Shown here piece by piece: positions 44,653-53,356 of a DNA stretch of 64,000 nt (positions within the stretch are counted from its first letter, which is position 1; every line of letters begins with the position of its first letter). The position numbers and the translations under genes were made by a program. The stretch is from Bacteroidales bacterium M3 (GTDB taxonomy: Bacteria; Bacteroidota; Bacteroidia; Bacteroidales; Muribaculaceae). The notes beneath the pieces are model-generated. The model had not been told where the DNA came from, made no database searches, and was given only the letters and a program-made list of their open reading frames with translations. Location of the stretch: contig LUJN01000010.1 of assembly GCA_001689445.1 (NCBI GenBank), positions 1 through 64,000 on the forward strand, read 5' to 3'.

Positions 44653-44669
44653 TCCCCGACACTCCGAAA
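44638..44669 (-). promoter_or_regulatory. guaB promoter
   Basis: TTTC (44669-44666), 20 bp, TAACTTTG (44645-44638) on the minus strand, one mismatch from consensus in the -33 element. The -7 box lies inside one copy of the 15-bp direct repeat that flanks the accessory island. Confidence 0.65.
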
Positions 44670-44737
44670 CCTTTCCAATAATTATTCACATATCCACAAA
44701 AAATCCCTCGTCAATCCCCCTACCACCGCAGGCTTCA

Positions 44738-45841
44738 TCACTCATCCAATATGCCATCATATGTATCAATCAAACTTTGCAATTCCGCTTCAGATGGAAG
44801 CATCTTCGCCGCTTTCCCGGAGATAAATTCCTTGAGCTGATATTCGGCAACTCCAAGAGGTTGATTCATACCACGGAATGACCATTCAACCACTGTGTCA
44901 TCTTTAGATTTACAAATCAGCAAACCGATTGTCGGATTGTCATCAGGTTGTTTCATCAACTCGTCAACTGCCGAGACATAAAAATTCAGTTTCCCTGCAA
45001 AGTCGGGGATGAAAGGCACGACTTTCAACTCACACACGATATATGATTTTAGCCTTGTATGATAGAATATCATGTCGGGAATAAATGTCTGACCACCCGG
45101 CATCTTCAATTCCATCTGACGACCGACGTAAGCGAATCCCTGCCCCAATTCAAGCAGAAATCGTGTTATGTTAGCCGCAAGTTCATCTTCCAGCTGTCTC
45201 TCGGTTGTAACTTTCTTGTCAATAAATCCGAAATCATAAGGACTTTTCAATATCGCTTTCGCAAGACCGCTATATGGAGCCGGCAACTTCTCATCGAAAT
45301 TGGTAATGGCATGACCCTGTTTCCCATATAAGTTATCATCTATCTCCGCGCCAAGTTCAGCCCTACTCCAACTATTCCGTATGGTTTCCTCAACATAGAA
45401 AAGAGCCTCGCTGACAGACTTGCTACGAGTAAAAATTTCTATATGGTGTCCCCAAGGAATCATGCCGAAATCCGTAGGCATCTCAAATTCGTCAACAACT
45501 TGTTGACGAATTGCATCCCTTTGATTATAAAACTCATACCATCGTTTCGCATATTTGATATTAGTAACGGAAAAGCCCGTCTGACCGGGAAAGGCCGTCT
45601 TAAGGTCAAGGCTTAGACAATCAAAGAAAGCACTTCCCCACTCAGCCGCATCATGAAGCCTTGAAATATCTCGCCCCATATCCCAATAAAACTCCAGCAT
45701 AGAGGTATTGACCTTAACCGCCGCCTTAATCTGCGACCTGCGAAACCGCTCTTTCAACCCACTCAACAGCTGCGCATACTCTTTACCCGCAATAACAGTA
45801 TCGCGCTTCACAAATGCCGGTCTATCACCTGTCTTTGCCAT
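44738..45841 (-). CDS. YhcG/DUF1016-family PD-(D/E)xK nuclease
   Basis: A 367-residue protein with the DUF1016 N-terminal helical domain (about 20-160: YAQLLSGLKERFRRSQIKAAVKVN, FYWDMGRDI, FSVTNIKYAKRWYEFY, IPWGHHIEI). A C-terminal PD-(D/E)xK domain follows (about 200-340). The nuclease residues are visible as Glu218/Glu220 in QLEDELAANI, Asp256 in FIPDMIFYH, and Glu271-x-Lys273 in IVCELK. Members often sit beside restriction-modification or other defence genes, and biochemical function is poorly known. It is last of the three island genes, 31 bp after the FtsK-gamma-like gene. GC is a little lower than in core neighbours. Confidence 0.88.
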   Translation of the reverse strand: MAKTGDRPAFVKRDTVIAGKEYAQLLSGLKERFRRSQIKAAVKVNTSMLEFYWDMGRDISRLHDAAEWGSAFFDCLSLDLKTAFPGQTGFSVTNIKYAKRWYEFYNQRDAIRQQVVDEFEMPTDFGMIPWGHHIEIFTRSKSVSEALFYVEETIRNSWSRAELGAEIDDNLYGKQGHAITNFDEKLPAPYSGLAKAILKSPYDFGFIDKKVTTERQLEDELAANITRFLLELGQGFAYVGRQMELKMPGGQTFIPDMIFYHTRLKSYIVCELKVVPFIPDFAGKLNFYVSAVDELMKQPDDNPTIGLLICKSKDDTVVEWSFRGMNQPLGVAEYQLKEFISGKAAKMLPSEAELQSLIDTYDGILDE

Positions 45842-45872
45842 AACTTATAATCTATGCCGAACCATTTAGCTT

Positions 45873-46454
45873 TTAAGAAAAGCTATTCAGTATTCGCTCT
45901 AACGAAAGTGTATCCACCAACACTGCACGCGGTTTGCCCCCTTGCGAAACACCAACAATACCTGCGGCTTCCAATTCATCCATTATTTTCCCTGCACGAT
46001 TATATCCGATGCTATATCTACGCTGGATTGAAGAAGTTGAAGCCGTATTACTTAATACGACAAATCGTGCGATCTCCTCAAACATTGGGTCTCTCTTTGT
46101 AATCAAGTCCTTTCCTTTTTTAGCAATGGCGGCCATCTGTACTCTATACGGCGTTTTTACTGCATTCCCCTCTATTTTCCCAATCTTTTCACGCATAAGC
46201 TCTATTAACCCTCTCAAAGAAGATGCTATCTCATCCAATGCACCAGCCTCTTCATCAAGCACATCAATTCTATCATCCAATTCTATAGCTTTATTATCCC
46301 AGTAGTCCGAACCCTTACTCTCGTAATTGTCTCGTCTTTCTTCTATAACAAATTTCTCTTTTTCCACCAATTGTTGAATATTGGAGAAAATCATCTCATT
46401 CAGTTCGATGCTTCTTAGCACTGATTGTAAGTCTTTTATCTGCTTCTTATTCAT
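45873..46454 (-). CDS. coiled-coil protein with FtsK-gamma-type winged helix
   Basis: A 193-residue protein. Residues 1-95 are charged helix, probably coiled coil. Residues 122-181 form a domain very like the FtsK gamma winged helix, with DPMFEEIARFVV, SSIQRRYSIGYNRAGKIMDELEAAGIVG and KPRAVLV, which in FtsK reads KOPS DNA and touches XerD. Here there is no translocase motor, so the domain is detached and carried by a coiled coil. Its ATG overlaps the Mrr-like stop by 8 nt (ATGAATAA), so the two are translationally coupled. AT-rich. A role as DNA-binding partner of the Mrr-like nuclease is inference. Confidence 0.8.
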   Translation of the reverse strand: MNKKQIKDLQSVLRSIELNEMIFSNIQQLVEKEKFVIEERRDNYESKGSDYWDNKAIELDDRIDVLDEEAGALDEIASSLRGLIELMREKIGKIEGNAVKTPYRVQMAAIAKKGKDLITKRDPMFEEIARFVVLSNTASTSSIQRRYSIGYNRAGKIMDELEAAGIVGVSQGGKPRAVLVDTLSLERILNSFS

Positions 46455-47844
46455 TTTCCAATGTGTTCAAAAGTTTCTTTGCTTCAGCAATATTAATATG
46501 AGCCTGACAACCATGCTTCCCTAATAGGTGCAACAAATTAGCACCATTCAAAAGTGTTAGCGGTTTGTCTTTTATAAAATTATAAGAATCAGCCCCATAA
46601 TCAGAAGTAGTGACAAGTATTCCCTTCGTGGCACCCTCATTCATGACAGTGCCATATAAGTCTCTAACCGCTGACACTCCAACTATATTAGTATATCGTT
46701 TTGCTTGAATTATAATCTTACCTCCTCTTATGGGGTCTGGGTCAAACACAACCGCATCTACACCTCCGTCTTTCGAAGCCCTTGTAATCTTTACCTCGCT
46801 CCCGTCAGCAGCAAACTCCTTTTCAAAAAGTTCCCTTATCAGGTTCTCGAAATCCCACCAATCCATAGCTGCAAGGTTTTCTCCAGCACTCATATCGGTA
46901 ATTATATCATGAGAATCTACAAAGCGTCTATCCTCTTTTGTCATCAACATAAGAGGCGGTATTGGCGTTAGAGTAGATAAATCATGCGCAGATATTCCCT
47001 TGAATCTTTTGAAACATTGTTTGGCGTCAACCCTACTCAAATCCAATTCGTCAAAATCCGCTTTTTGGGCAATCATAGATAGAATACATTTTTCAACTTC
47101 ATTCCCAGTAGATAAATCAAGAGTATTCACAATTCCATTAAAAACAATCGAATTAATATCTAATAACCGTGGAGATGAGAACAATTCATAGATAGAGCGA
47201 ATAACTATTTTATAGGTGGTATCAGTCCATACATCCTTCACCCGTTTCTCGTTTGGAGCAATAGTTGTAGGCTGGTCTTTTTTATATTCAATTTCTAAGA
47301 AATCGGGTAATTCATCAAGCGATGGCAAGAGATAATTAATCAATAGAATATCTCCTCTAATTTCTGCAACAATAGATTTGTTCCATGAAAATGGATATTG
47401 AGACAAGCTCAATTTAGACACCGCATAATCCGTCTCATCCAAATCTTCAATAACTGCAATTTTATGTCTTATGCCATCAATTAGTATATTCTCTATTTCA
47501 AATCCCTTGTTTATTAGCGCTCTTTCGTCATCCCATACTCCCTTAACATCAATTCTTATTGGGTTGAATTGGTTTATTTCAGGTATTGATGTTTCAATAT
47601 TAGTAATTTCAGACAGAAGAGGCGTTGAGGGTTCGTCACCTTTATACTCGAGATTATGTGTTGTTTTCTCTATTTTCTGATTTATATCGTTTTGTTTATG
47701 TCTCTTACCTTTTGTTTCCTCTATTATAATGCTGATAACAAACAATAAGATGTATCCTCCAATAATAAAGCCCAATAACGGGAGCATTACATCAGGTAGT
47801 ATGAAACAAATTAATATAATAAAAACGATAATGGCTATCCACAT
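46447..47844 (-). CDS. membrane-anchored Mrr-like restriction endonuclease
   Basis: A 465-residue protein. The N-terminus is a hairpin of two membrane helices (about 2-20 and 23-42) followed by a charged Lys/Glu linker. A middle region (about 85-310) of unknown fold includes LPSLDELPDFLEIEY. The C-terminal Mrr catalytic domain starts near 327 (MDWWDFENLIRELF, Glu333) and has DGGVD (Asp363), the QAK motif (Gln380, Lys382) and VGVSAVRDLYGTVMNEGA and KGILVTTSDYG. The latter pieces are those of a widespread Mrr-like family. The membrane hairpin is notable: the nuclease would face the cytoplasm at the inner membrane. AT-rich, unlike its surroundings. First gene of the island. Confidence 0.87.
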   Translation of the reverse strand: MWIAIIVFIILICFILPDVMLPLLGFIIGGYILLFVISIIIEETKGKRHKQNDINQKIEKTTHNLEYKGDEPSTPLLSEITNIETSIPEINQFNPIRIDVKGVWDDERALINKGFEIENILIDGIRHKIAVIEDLDETDYAVSKLSLSQYPFSWNKSIVAEIRGDILLINYLLPSLDELPDFLEIEYKKDQPTTIAPNEKRVKDVWTDTTYKIVIRSIYELFSSPRLLDINSIVFNGIVNTLDLSTGNEVEKCILSMIAQKADFDELDLSRVDAKQCFKRFKGISAHDLSTLTPIPPLMLMTKEDRRFVDSHDIITDMSAGENLAAMDWWDFENLIRELFEKEFAADGSEVKITRASKDGGVDAVVFDPDPIRGGKIIIQAKRYTNIVGVSAVRDLYGTVMNEGATKGILVTTSDYGADSYNFIKDKPLTLLNGANLLHLLGKHGCQAHINIAEAKKLLNTLENE

Positions 47845-48283
47845 ATTCCGACCGTTGGCTGTTTATAATTATCTTATTTGATTCCTTTTTGTAAATGTAT
47901 CAAGAGACACAAATGTAATTAATCTGAGTCTAACCAGCAGTTTCTGCTCGCATTCACATTGCAAAAGATACATTTAAGTTATTCCTACGTTGAAGGCTGA
48001 ATAATCGATATGCCCGTAATACTATCTAGTGGTCATTTAGCATCAGGCACTTATTTCACAAAGTTAATCATTTCATGCGGAATTAATAATATGCAAATCC
48101 AAAATTCTCGATTATTTCATAAGATTTGCATTGAATTCATACGATTATCATATCATAGTTTTTGTAGCCAAACAAAAACGGTCTTAAAATCCACCCAAAT
48201 ATGCCTTTGATGGGCTTTTGGAGCGGGTTATTGCGCGGATATTCGTAATTTTGCAGTCCGATAGAATGAAGACAGAAAATTGA
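47845..48283. other. AT-rich intergenic region between the island and mutS2
   Basis: This is a 439-bp stretch without a supported gene. It carries a TACATTTG -7-like box on the minus strand (47917-47910) for the Mrr-like gene, the second 15-bp direct repeat (48059-48073), and a TAATTTTG -7-like box on the plus strand (48246-48253) before mutS2 with a poorly spaced -33 element. Short open frames here show no family features. Confidence 0.6.
48059..48073. repeat. 15-bp direct repeat, mutS2-side copy
   Basis: CAAAGTTAATCATTT, identical in orientation to 44638-44652. It contains a CAAAGTTA motif that would be a -7 box on the minus strand, but lacks a TTTG partner at the right distance, so a promoter role here is not supported. 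Confidence 0.5.
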
Positions 48284-50731
48284 ATGATATATCCGGGAAA
48301 TTTTGAGCAGAAGATAGGGTTTGACACCGTGCGCTCCATTATCGAGGGGCACTGCGTGTCGTCGCTCGGCGTCACGCGATGCCGCGAGATGGCGTTTTCG
48401 GCAGACTTTGACACCGTGAAGCGTGAACTTTCACAGACCGCCGAGATGCTCGCGATACTCAACAGCGGGGAGCATTTCCCGCTCGACAATGTGCATGACG
48501 TCACGGAGACACTGACGCGGCTGCGCGTGCCCGGCACATTTGCCGGTGCGCAGGAGCTACTGCTCGTCAGGCAGTCGCTCGGCGCAGTCGATGAGATTGC
48601 CTCATTCTTTGCCTCGCGCCGCGAAGGGGACACCACCCCCTACCCTCTGCTTGACGCCATGAGCCGCGAGATGACACCCTTCCCGACGATTATCGCCGAC
48701 ATAGACCGCGTGCTCGACCGCTATGGCAACGTCAAGGACAATGCATCGCCCGAGCTTGCCGAGATACGCTCGCAGCTCGCCCGCACTACAGGCTCGGTCA
48801 ACTCGGCCATGCGCCGCGTGCTCGCCCAGGCCGTGGCTGCGGGATATATCGAGGCCGACACCAAGCCGTCGGTGCGCGACGGACGCCTCGTGATACCCGT
48901 GTCGCCGACCTACAAACGCCGCATCACGGGCATCGTCCACGACGAGTCGGCATCGGGCAAGACCGTGTTTATCGAGCCTGCGGAGATTGTCGAAGCCAAC
49001 AACCGCATACGCGAGCTGCAGATGGAGGAGCGGCGCGAGATAACCCGCATCCTCACCCTCGTGGCCGACGGCATACGCCCCTATGTCGACGAGATGCTCA
49101 TTTCCTACGAGATATTGGGGGCGATTGACTTTATCCACGCCAAGGCAGTGTTTGCGACCGAGGTCGAGGCCCACATGCCCACGCTCCACCGCGAGCCGGT
49201 GATGGAGTGGTACCATGCCACTCATCCCGTGCTCCTGCTGTCGCTCCGGCGACACGGCAAGGAGATTGTGCCGCTCGACATCGAGCTTAACCCCTCTCAA
49301 CGCATTCTCATCATCTCCGGGCCAAACGCCGGCGGCAAGTCGGTGTGCCTCAAGACGGTCGGCGTTGTGCAGTACATGGCGCAGTGCGGCGTGCTCCCCC
49401 CGCTCTACGAGAACTCCCACATTGGACTCTTCTCCGACATCATGATTGACATCGGCGACGACCAGTCGATTGAGGACGACCTGAGCACCTACAGCTCCCA
49501 CCTGCGCAACATGAAGCAGTTTCTCACATCGGGTCGCGGCACGTCGCTCGTGCTCATCGACGAGTTTGGCGGCGGCACCGAGCCGCAGATTGGCGGCGCG
49601 ATAGCCCAGGCCATCCTGCGGCAGTTCAACGACAACCGTATGTGGGGTGTCATCACCACCCACTATCAGAATCTCAAGCACTTTGCCGAGGACACCGACG
49701 GCCTTGTCAACGGCTCGATGCTCTACGACCGCCACCTCATGCAGCCTATGTTCAAGTTGTCGATAGGCAACCCCGGCAGCTCGTTTGCCGTCGAGATAGC
49801 CCGCAAGATAGGGCTTCCCGCCGCAATCATCGCCGATGCCGAGGAGATTGTGGGCAGCGACTACATCAACATGGACAAATACCTGCTCGACATAGCCCGC
49901 GACAAGCGGTATTGGGAAAACAAGCGCCTGTCGATACGCCAGAAGGAGAAGAAAATCGAACAAGTGCTCGAACGCTATGAGGAGGACGCGACAACCCTCC
50001 GAGAGAAACGCCGCGAGATTATAGCCGACGCCAAGCAGGAGGCACAGCGCATCCTCGACAGCAGCAACGCCTCCATCGAGCGCACCATCCACGACATCAA
50101 GCGCGCCCAGGCCGAGAAAGAGCAGACAATGGAGGCACGCCGCCGTCTTGAGGAGGAGAAACGCCGACTGCGGCAGGAGGAGCAGCATGAGCACCCGCTG
50201 CTGAAAAAAGCCCCCAAAACAAAGAAAAAAACCAATCGCCCCACCGAAAACACCGCCCCCACGCGCCCGATTGCCGTAGGCGACACGGTGAAACTCGACG
50301 GCCAAGGCACTCCCGGGCGCGTCCTGGAGGTGCAGGGCGCAAACGCGACAGTGGCATTCGGCATGTTGAAGACCACCGTAAAGACTGTCCGGTTGAAGCA
50401 CACTATCGCTAAAATCGACAGCGGCGCACGCCCCTCGTCATTCGTCAGCTCATCGACAGCCGACTCCCTGCGCGACCGCCAGCTGAAGTTCAAGCAGGAG
50501 ATCGACGTGCGCGGCATGCGCGTCGACGAGGCCATACAGGCCATCACCTACTTCATCGACGACGCCATCCAGTTCAACGCCCGGCAGGTGCGCATCCTCC
50601 ACGGCACCGGCACCGGTGCCCTACGCCAGTCCATCCGCCAATACCTCGACTCCGTACACGGCGTCCGTTCCTACCGCGACGAGCACGTACAGTTTGGTGG
50701 CGCAGGCATCACCGTCGTAGACCTCGACTAA
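48284..50731 (+). CDS. mutS2: endonuclease MutS2
   Basis: An 815-residue MutS2, which acts on branched DNA and collided ribosomes rather than in mismatch repair. It lacks the MutS mismatch-recognition domain and begins IYPGNFEQKIGFDTVR. The core and lever segments are followed by the ATPase with Walker A GPNAGGKS at about residue 345, LIDEFGGGTEP as Walker B and signature, then a long coiled coil rich in Arg/Glu/Lys and a Smr domain (DVRGMRVDEAIQAI, LHGTGTGALR) at the C-terminus. Length is normal. It is followed by a long perfect hairpin. mutL in this window is in a different operon. Confidence 0.96.
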   Translation: MIYPGNFEQKIGFDTVRSIIEGHCVSSLGVTRCREMAFSADFDTVKRELSQTAEMLAILNSGEHFPLDNVHDVTETLTRLRVPGTFAGAQELLLVRQSLGAVDEIASFFASRREGDTTPYPLLDAMSREMTPFPTIIADIDRVLDRYGNVKDNASPELAEIRSQLARTTGSVNSAMRRVLAQAVAAGYIEADTKPSVRDGRLVIPVSPTYKRRITGIVHDESASGKTVFIEPAEIVEANNRIRELQMEERREITRILTLVADGIRPYVDEMLISYEILGAIDFIHAKAVFATEVEAHMPTLHREPVMEWYHATHPVLLLSLRRHGKEIVPLDIELNPSQRILIISGPNAGGKSVCLKTVGVVQYMAQCGVLPPLYENSHIGLFSDIMIDIGDDQSIEDDLSTYSSHLRNMKQFLTSGRGTSLVLIDEFGGGTEPQIGGAIAQAILRQFNDNRMWGVITTHYQNLKHFAEDTDGLVNGSMLYDRHLMQPMFKLSIGNPGSSFAVEIARKIGLPAAIIADAEEIVGSDYINMDKYLLDIARDKRYWENKRLSIRQKEKKIEQVLERYEEDATTLREKRREIIADAKQEAQRILDSSNASIERTIHDIKRAQAEKEQTMEARRRLEEEKRRLRQEEQHEHPLLKKAPKTKKKTNRPTENTAPTRPIAVGDTVKLDGQGTPGRVLEVQGANATVAFGMLKTTVKTVRLKHTIAKIDSGARPSSFVSSSTADSLRDRQLKFKQEIDVRGMRVDEAIQAITYFIDDAIQFNARQVRILHGTGTGALRQSIRQYLDSVHGVRSYRDEHVQFGGAGITVVDLD

Positions 50732-50758
50732 TCCCTCCTATCGCATCACTCAATAAGT

Positions 50759-50811
50759 CAAATAGGTCAAATAAGCCCAATAGACCTTATAGGGCTTATT
50801 TGACCTATTTG
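50759..50811. terminator. 20-bp perfect inverted repeat after mutS2
   Basis: Arms 50759-50778 and 50792-50811 are perfectly complementary over 20 bp with a 13-nt loop. The arms are built of 9-nt units such as AATAGGTCA and AATAAGCCC, so the structure also belongs to a microrepeat class. It lies between the convergent mutS2 and tonB and can serve as a terminator for either. Confidence 0.7.
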
Positions 50812-50834
50812 CCCTATCCACCCTCCAAGACACA

Positions 50835-50865
50835 AGCAGCGCGACCCTTTGCGGGTCGCGCTGCT
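50835..50865. terminator. hairpin downstream of tonB
   Basis: A perfect 13-bp stem (50835-50847 with 50853-50865) with a 5-nt loop, 31 bp beyond the tonB stop on the minus strand. The sequence after it on the minus strand is TTGTGTCTTGG, so the U tract is poor. Confidence 0.65.
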
Positions 50866-50895
50866 CTATTTGGGGATTGTTGTAAAATCGCCGGA

Positions 50896-51750
50896 TTATA
50901 CGCCCTGGAGCTTGAACGAGATGGGGAGCGTGTACCACACGTTCACCGCCTGACCGTTCATCTTACCGGGGATGAACTTGGGAAGGGACTTGACGACGCG
51001 GACTGCCTCCTTGTCGAGGTCGGGATCCCTACCGCGCATCACCTTCACCTGGCCTACGCTACCGTCCTTGGTAACGACGAACTGTACTACCACACGACCC
51101 TGCACGCCATTCTCCATAGCCATGGGGGGGTACTTGATGTGTGAGGATATGTACTTCATCAGCTCGCCTTCACCACCGGGGAACTGGGGCATCTGCTCAA
51201 CTGCGGTAAACACCTTCTCAGGCTCGGGCTTCTTCTCCTCGACCACGATTTCGTCCTTGTGCTCGCGCACGACGTTGCGGTCGTCGGTACCCTTGTCAAA
51301 GTCGGTCTGACCGAATGCGGTCTGTGTCTCCTTCAGCTCATCTTGAGTCTTGATTTCGTCCTCCTTCTTCACCTGGTCGTCATCGACGATGGCAAGCTCG
51401 GTCACCTTTACGGTGTTGAGGACCTCCTCGGGAAGCACTTCGGGCTTTTCTTCTTCATAGCGTTCCTGATTCTCTTCCTGCTGGTCCTCCTCCTCGACCT
51501 GCTCATCGGCCAGGGCCACCATCGCCTGCTCGGTCACGTCCTCGGGACGCTCCTCGGCCTTGGGAAGCACTGTGTCGACCAACAGCGGGATAAGGAATGC
51601 GGCAGCGATGAAAATCACAACGACAATCATTGCCTTATTGTGGCGGGAGTCGGACCCCTTGCGCATCTCATACGCTCCGAAGTCCTTGTTTTTGCCTTCA
51701 AAGACTATATCGCGCCACTCTTTTGATGAAAGATCTACATCTTTTGCCAT
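50896..51750 (-). CDS. tonB: energy transducer TonB
   Basis: A 284-residue TonB that couples the proton motive force sensed by ExbB/ExbD to outer-membrane transporters. The Bacteroidetes N-terminal motif DLSSKEWRDIVFEGKNKDFGAYEMRK is cytoplasmic. One membrane helix (about 40-60) is followed by an acidic Glu/Pro/Lys-rich periplasmic spanner (65-180). The C-terminal TonB domain has the pattern MPQFPGGEGELMKYI and VVVQFVVTKDGSVGQVKVM. It closes the exbB-exbD-exbD-tonB operon. Confidence 0.95.
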   Translation of the reverse strand: MAKDVDLSSKEWRDIVFEGKNKDFGAYEMRKGSDSRHNKAMIVVVIFIAAAFLIPLLVDTVLPKAEERPEDVTEQAMVALADEQVEEEDQQEENQERYEEEKPEVLPEEVLNTVKVTELAIVDDDQVKKEDEIKTQDELKETQTAFGQTDFDKGTDDRNVVREHKDEIVVEEKKPEPEKVFTAVEQMPQFPGGEGELMKYISSHIKYPPMAMENGVQGRVVVQFVVTKDGSVGQVKVMRGRDPDLDKEAVRVVKSLPKFIPGKMNGQAVNVWYTLPISFKLQGV

Positions 51751-51792
51751 TTTCTTTTGCTTTAATCGTTAAACATAGTCATTCATCAAATA

Positions 51793-52539
51793 TCACTTGA
51801 TTCCGTTCTGATGCTTGTAGGCGAGGATGAGAGCCGAGTCAACACCGTTGATATTGTCTATCTGATAACGGGAAATCTGATTGATCTGCATCTCGTCGAG
51901 AGCGCCGATGAGGCTTTCATAAGAGGCTGCGGGGCCAGCCTTGATAATCACAACTGGACGGGTGAGCGTCGAGTCGTTACGTATCTCCTTTGCCTTTGCC
52001 TGATATTCGTCATCGGAAAGCTCCTTGTTTTTCCATTTTGCCTTCAGCTCGTCAATCTTGGCAAGCACCTGCTTGTTGCGATTGTGGAGTATTTTACGGA
52101 TACCCTGTGTCTCACCGTTCTGGTTGCCGATAAACTTCTCAACATTGATGTTGGGATTGTCGACAAACCCGTCGCCATTGGCGTCTGTGAGGCCGGCATC
52201 GCCGCCGGGCTTACCTTCGTAATAGTAGATAAGGTTGGCGGGTTTTCCGGTTTCGGGGTCAATCTTCACGTTGCCGTTTTCGTCACGCTCGGTGTCGAGC
52301 AGCAGCGTGATTGCTTCTGACTGCTTTGTCTTGTTCTGCTGCTCCTGCTCAACCTTCTCGTTGGAAGGGAGGGCTATCTGCAGTGTCTGCGACTTAATCA
52401 TCGTGGTACAAAGCATGAAGAACGTGATCAGAAGCATGTTCATATCCACCATCGGCGTAAAGTCGACGTGGATCGACATCTTTTTCTGGGCGCCTTTTTT
52501 CTTTTTGCCGCCCTTGTCGGACTGTTCTATTTGTGCCAT
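51793..52539 (-). CDS. exbD: biopolymer transporter ExbD, second copy
   Basis: A 248-residue ExbD/TolR protein. A basic N-terminus rich in Lys precedes the single membrane helix, and the proton-pathway aspartate lies in HVDFTPMVDMNMLLITFF. The periplasmic domain contains a long Asp/Asn/Gly insert (about 80-130, e.g. LTDANGDGFVDNPNINVE) that looks like calcium-binding-type loops, and ends with the typical VVIIKAGPAASYESLIGALDEMQ. It starts 6 bp after the stop of the first exbD. Two different ExbD proteins per operon are usual in Bacteroidetes. Confidence 0.93.
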   Translation of the reverse strand: MAQIEQSDKGGKKKKGAQKKMSIHVDFTPMVDMNMLLITFFMLCTTMIKSQTLQIALPSNEKVEQEQQNKTKQSEAITLLLDTERDENGNVKIDPETGKPANLIYYYEGKPGGDAGLTDANGDGFVDNPNINVEKFIGNQNGETQGIRKILHNRNKQVLAKIDELKAKWKNKELSDDEYQAKAKEIRNDSTLTRPVVIIKAGPAASYESLIGALDEMQINQISRYQIDNINGVDSALILAYKHQNGIK

Positions 52540-52545
52540 AATTGA

Positions 52546-53307
52546 TTAATCGTTCTCGGTCTTAAGAGCCGTCATTAAGCTAAACTTGTTCAACTTCAGA
52601 GTTTGGAGGTTGTCGAGCACATTGTGGATGCGCGAGTAGCGCGAGCCCTTGTCGGCCTTCACAGCGATACCCTCACCGGTCTTCAGTGCCTCGATGAGGT
52701 TCGAGTTGCCGGCCTGGTTGTTCTGTGCCACATTGTAAATCGCCTTCATCCATATCTGGAATTCATTCATGTTGCGGGGCGTGTCAACCTCCTTGTTGTC
52801 GTTGATGGGTATCCCGACATAAGGCTGGGTCATATCGCCGATAATCTCGTCCTGCTTGGTCTGCGGAAGATCAAGGAACTCCTTGAGGTTGGCAAACTTC
52901 ACGCCGAACATGTTGATCTTGGCAAACTTGTTGACATCAGCCTGAGTCAGCCCAAGATCCTTACCGGTCTTTTCCTTATACAGCTTCACCGCCTCCTTGA
53001 GCACCTCGGCACGCACTTTCTCGCTTGAGAAAGTCGAGTCGGCGTCACCGGCGATAGAGATGAACACTTTCCCCTCGGTATCCATCTTGTCCTTGTCCTT
53101 GTCGTTGGGCCCGGATACGAGCACCGTCACAAGGTTGGCAACCGGAACCTTTATCTCTGAAACCGACGACGGGGTGATTACCGTGGTAGGCTCCTTCTGA
53201 AGGAAAGTAGACGTCAACATGAAGAAAGTAAGCAAAAGAACGGTAACGTCACTCATCGCGGTCATGTCGATGAGGGTACTCTTTCTTTTAATTTTTACTT
53301 TTCCCAT
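52546..53307 (-). CDS. exbD: biopolymer transporter ExbD, first copy
   Basis: A 253-residue ExbD/TolR protein with the motif LIDMTAMSDVTVLLLTFFMLTSTF carrying the conserved membrane Asp. The periplasmic domain is longer than in E. coli ExbD and has its own substitutions (EFQIWMKAIYNVAQNNQ, GIAVKADKGSRYSRIHNVLDNL). It lies 49 bp downstream of exbB. The two ExbD proteins in this operon may have distinct partners or form a mixed complex with ExbB; sequence does not decide. Confidence 0.93.
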   Translation of the reverse strand: MGKVKIKRKSTLIDMTAMSDVTVLLLTFFMLTSTFLQKEPTTVITPSSVSEIKVPVANLVTVLVSGPNDKDKDKMDTEGKVFISIAGDADSTFSSEKVRAEVLKEAVKLYKEKTGKDLGLTQADVNKFAKINMFGVKFANLKEFLDLPQTKQDEIIGDMTQPYVGIPINDNKEVDTPRNMNEFQIWMKAIYNVAQNNQAGNSNLIEALKTGEGIAVKADKGSRYSRIHNVLDNLQTLKLNKFSLMTALKTEND

Positions 53308-53356
53308 ATTATCTTAGTCTTTCTGGTTTATTGAAATTATTGTAAGATAACGGGGA

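Noticed and set aside
48059..48097. Second promoter at the mutS2-side direct repeat
   Set aside because: CAAAGTTA is present but the nearest CAAA partner is 27 bp away rather than 19-21.
48602..50401. Long open frame (599 codons) antisense to mutS2
   Set aside because: mutS2 on the plus strand has full family motifs across the same DNA; the antisense frame has no family features and reflects GC-rich codon usage.
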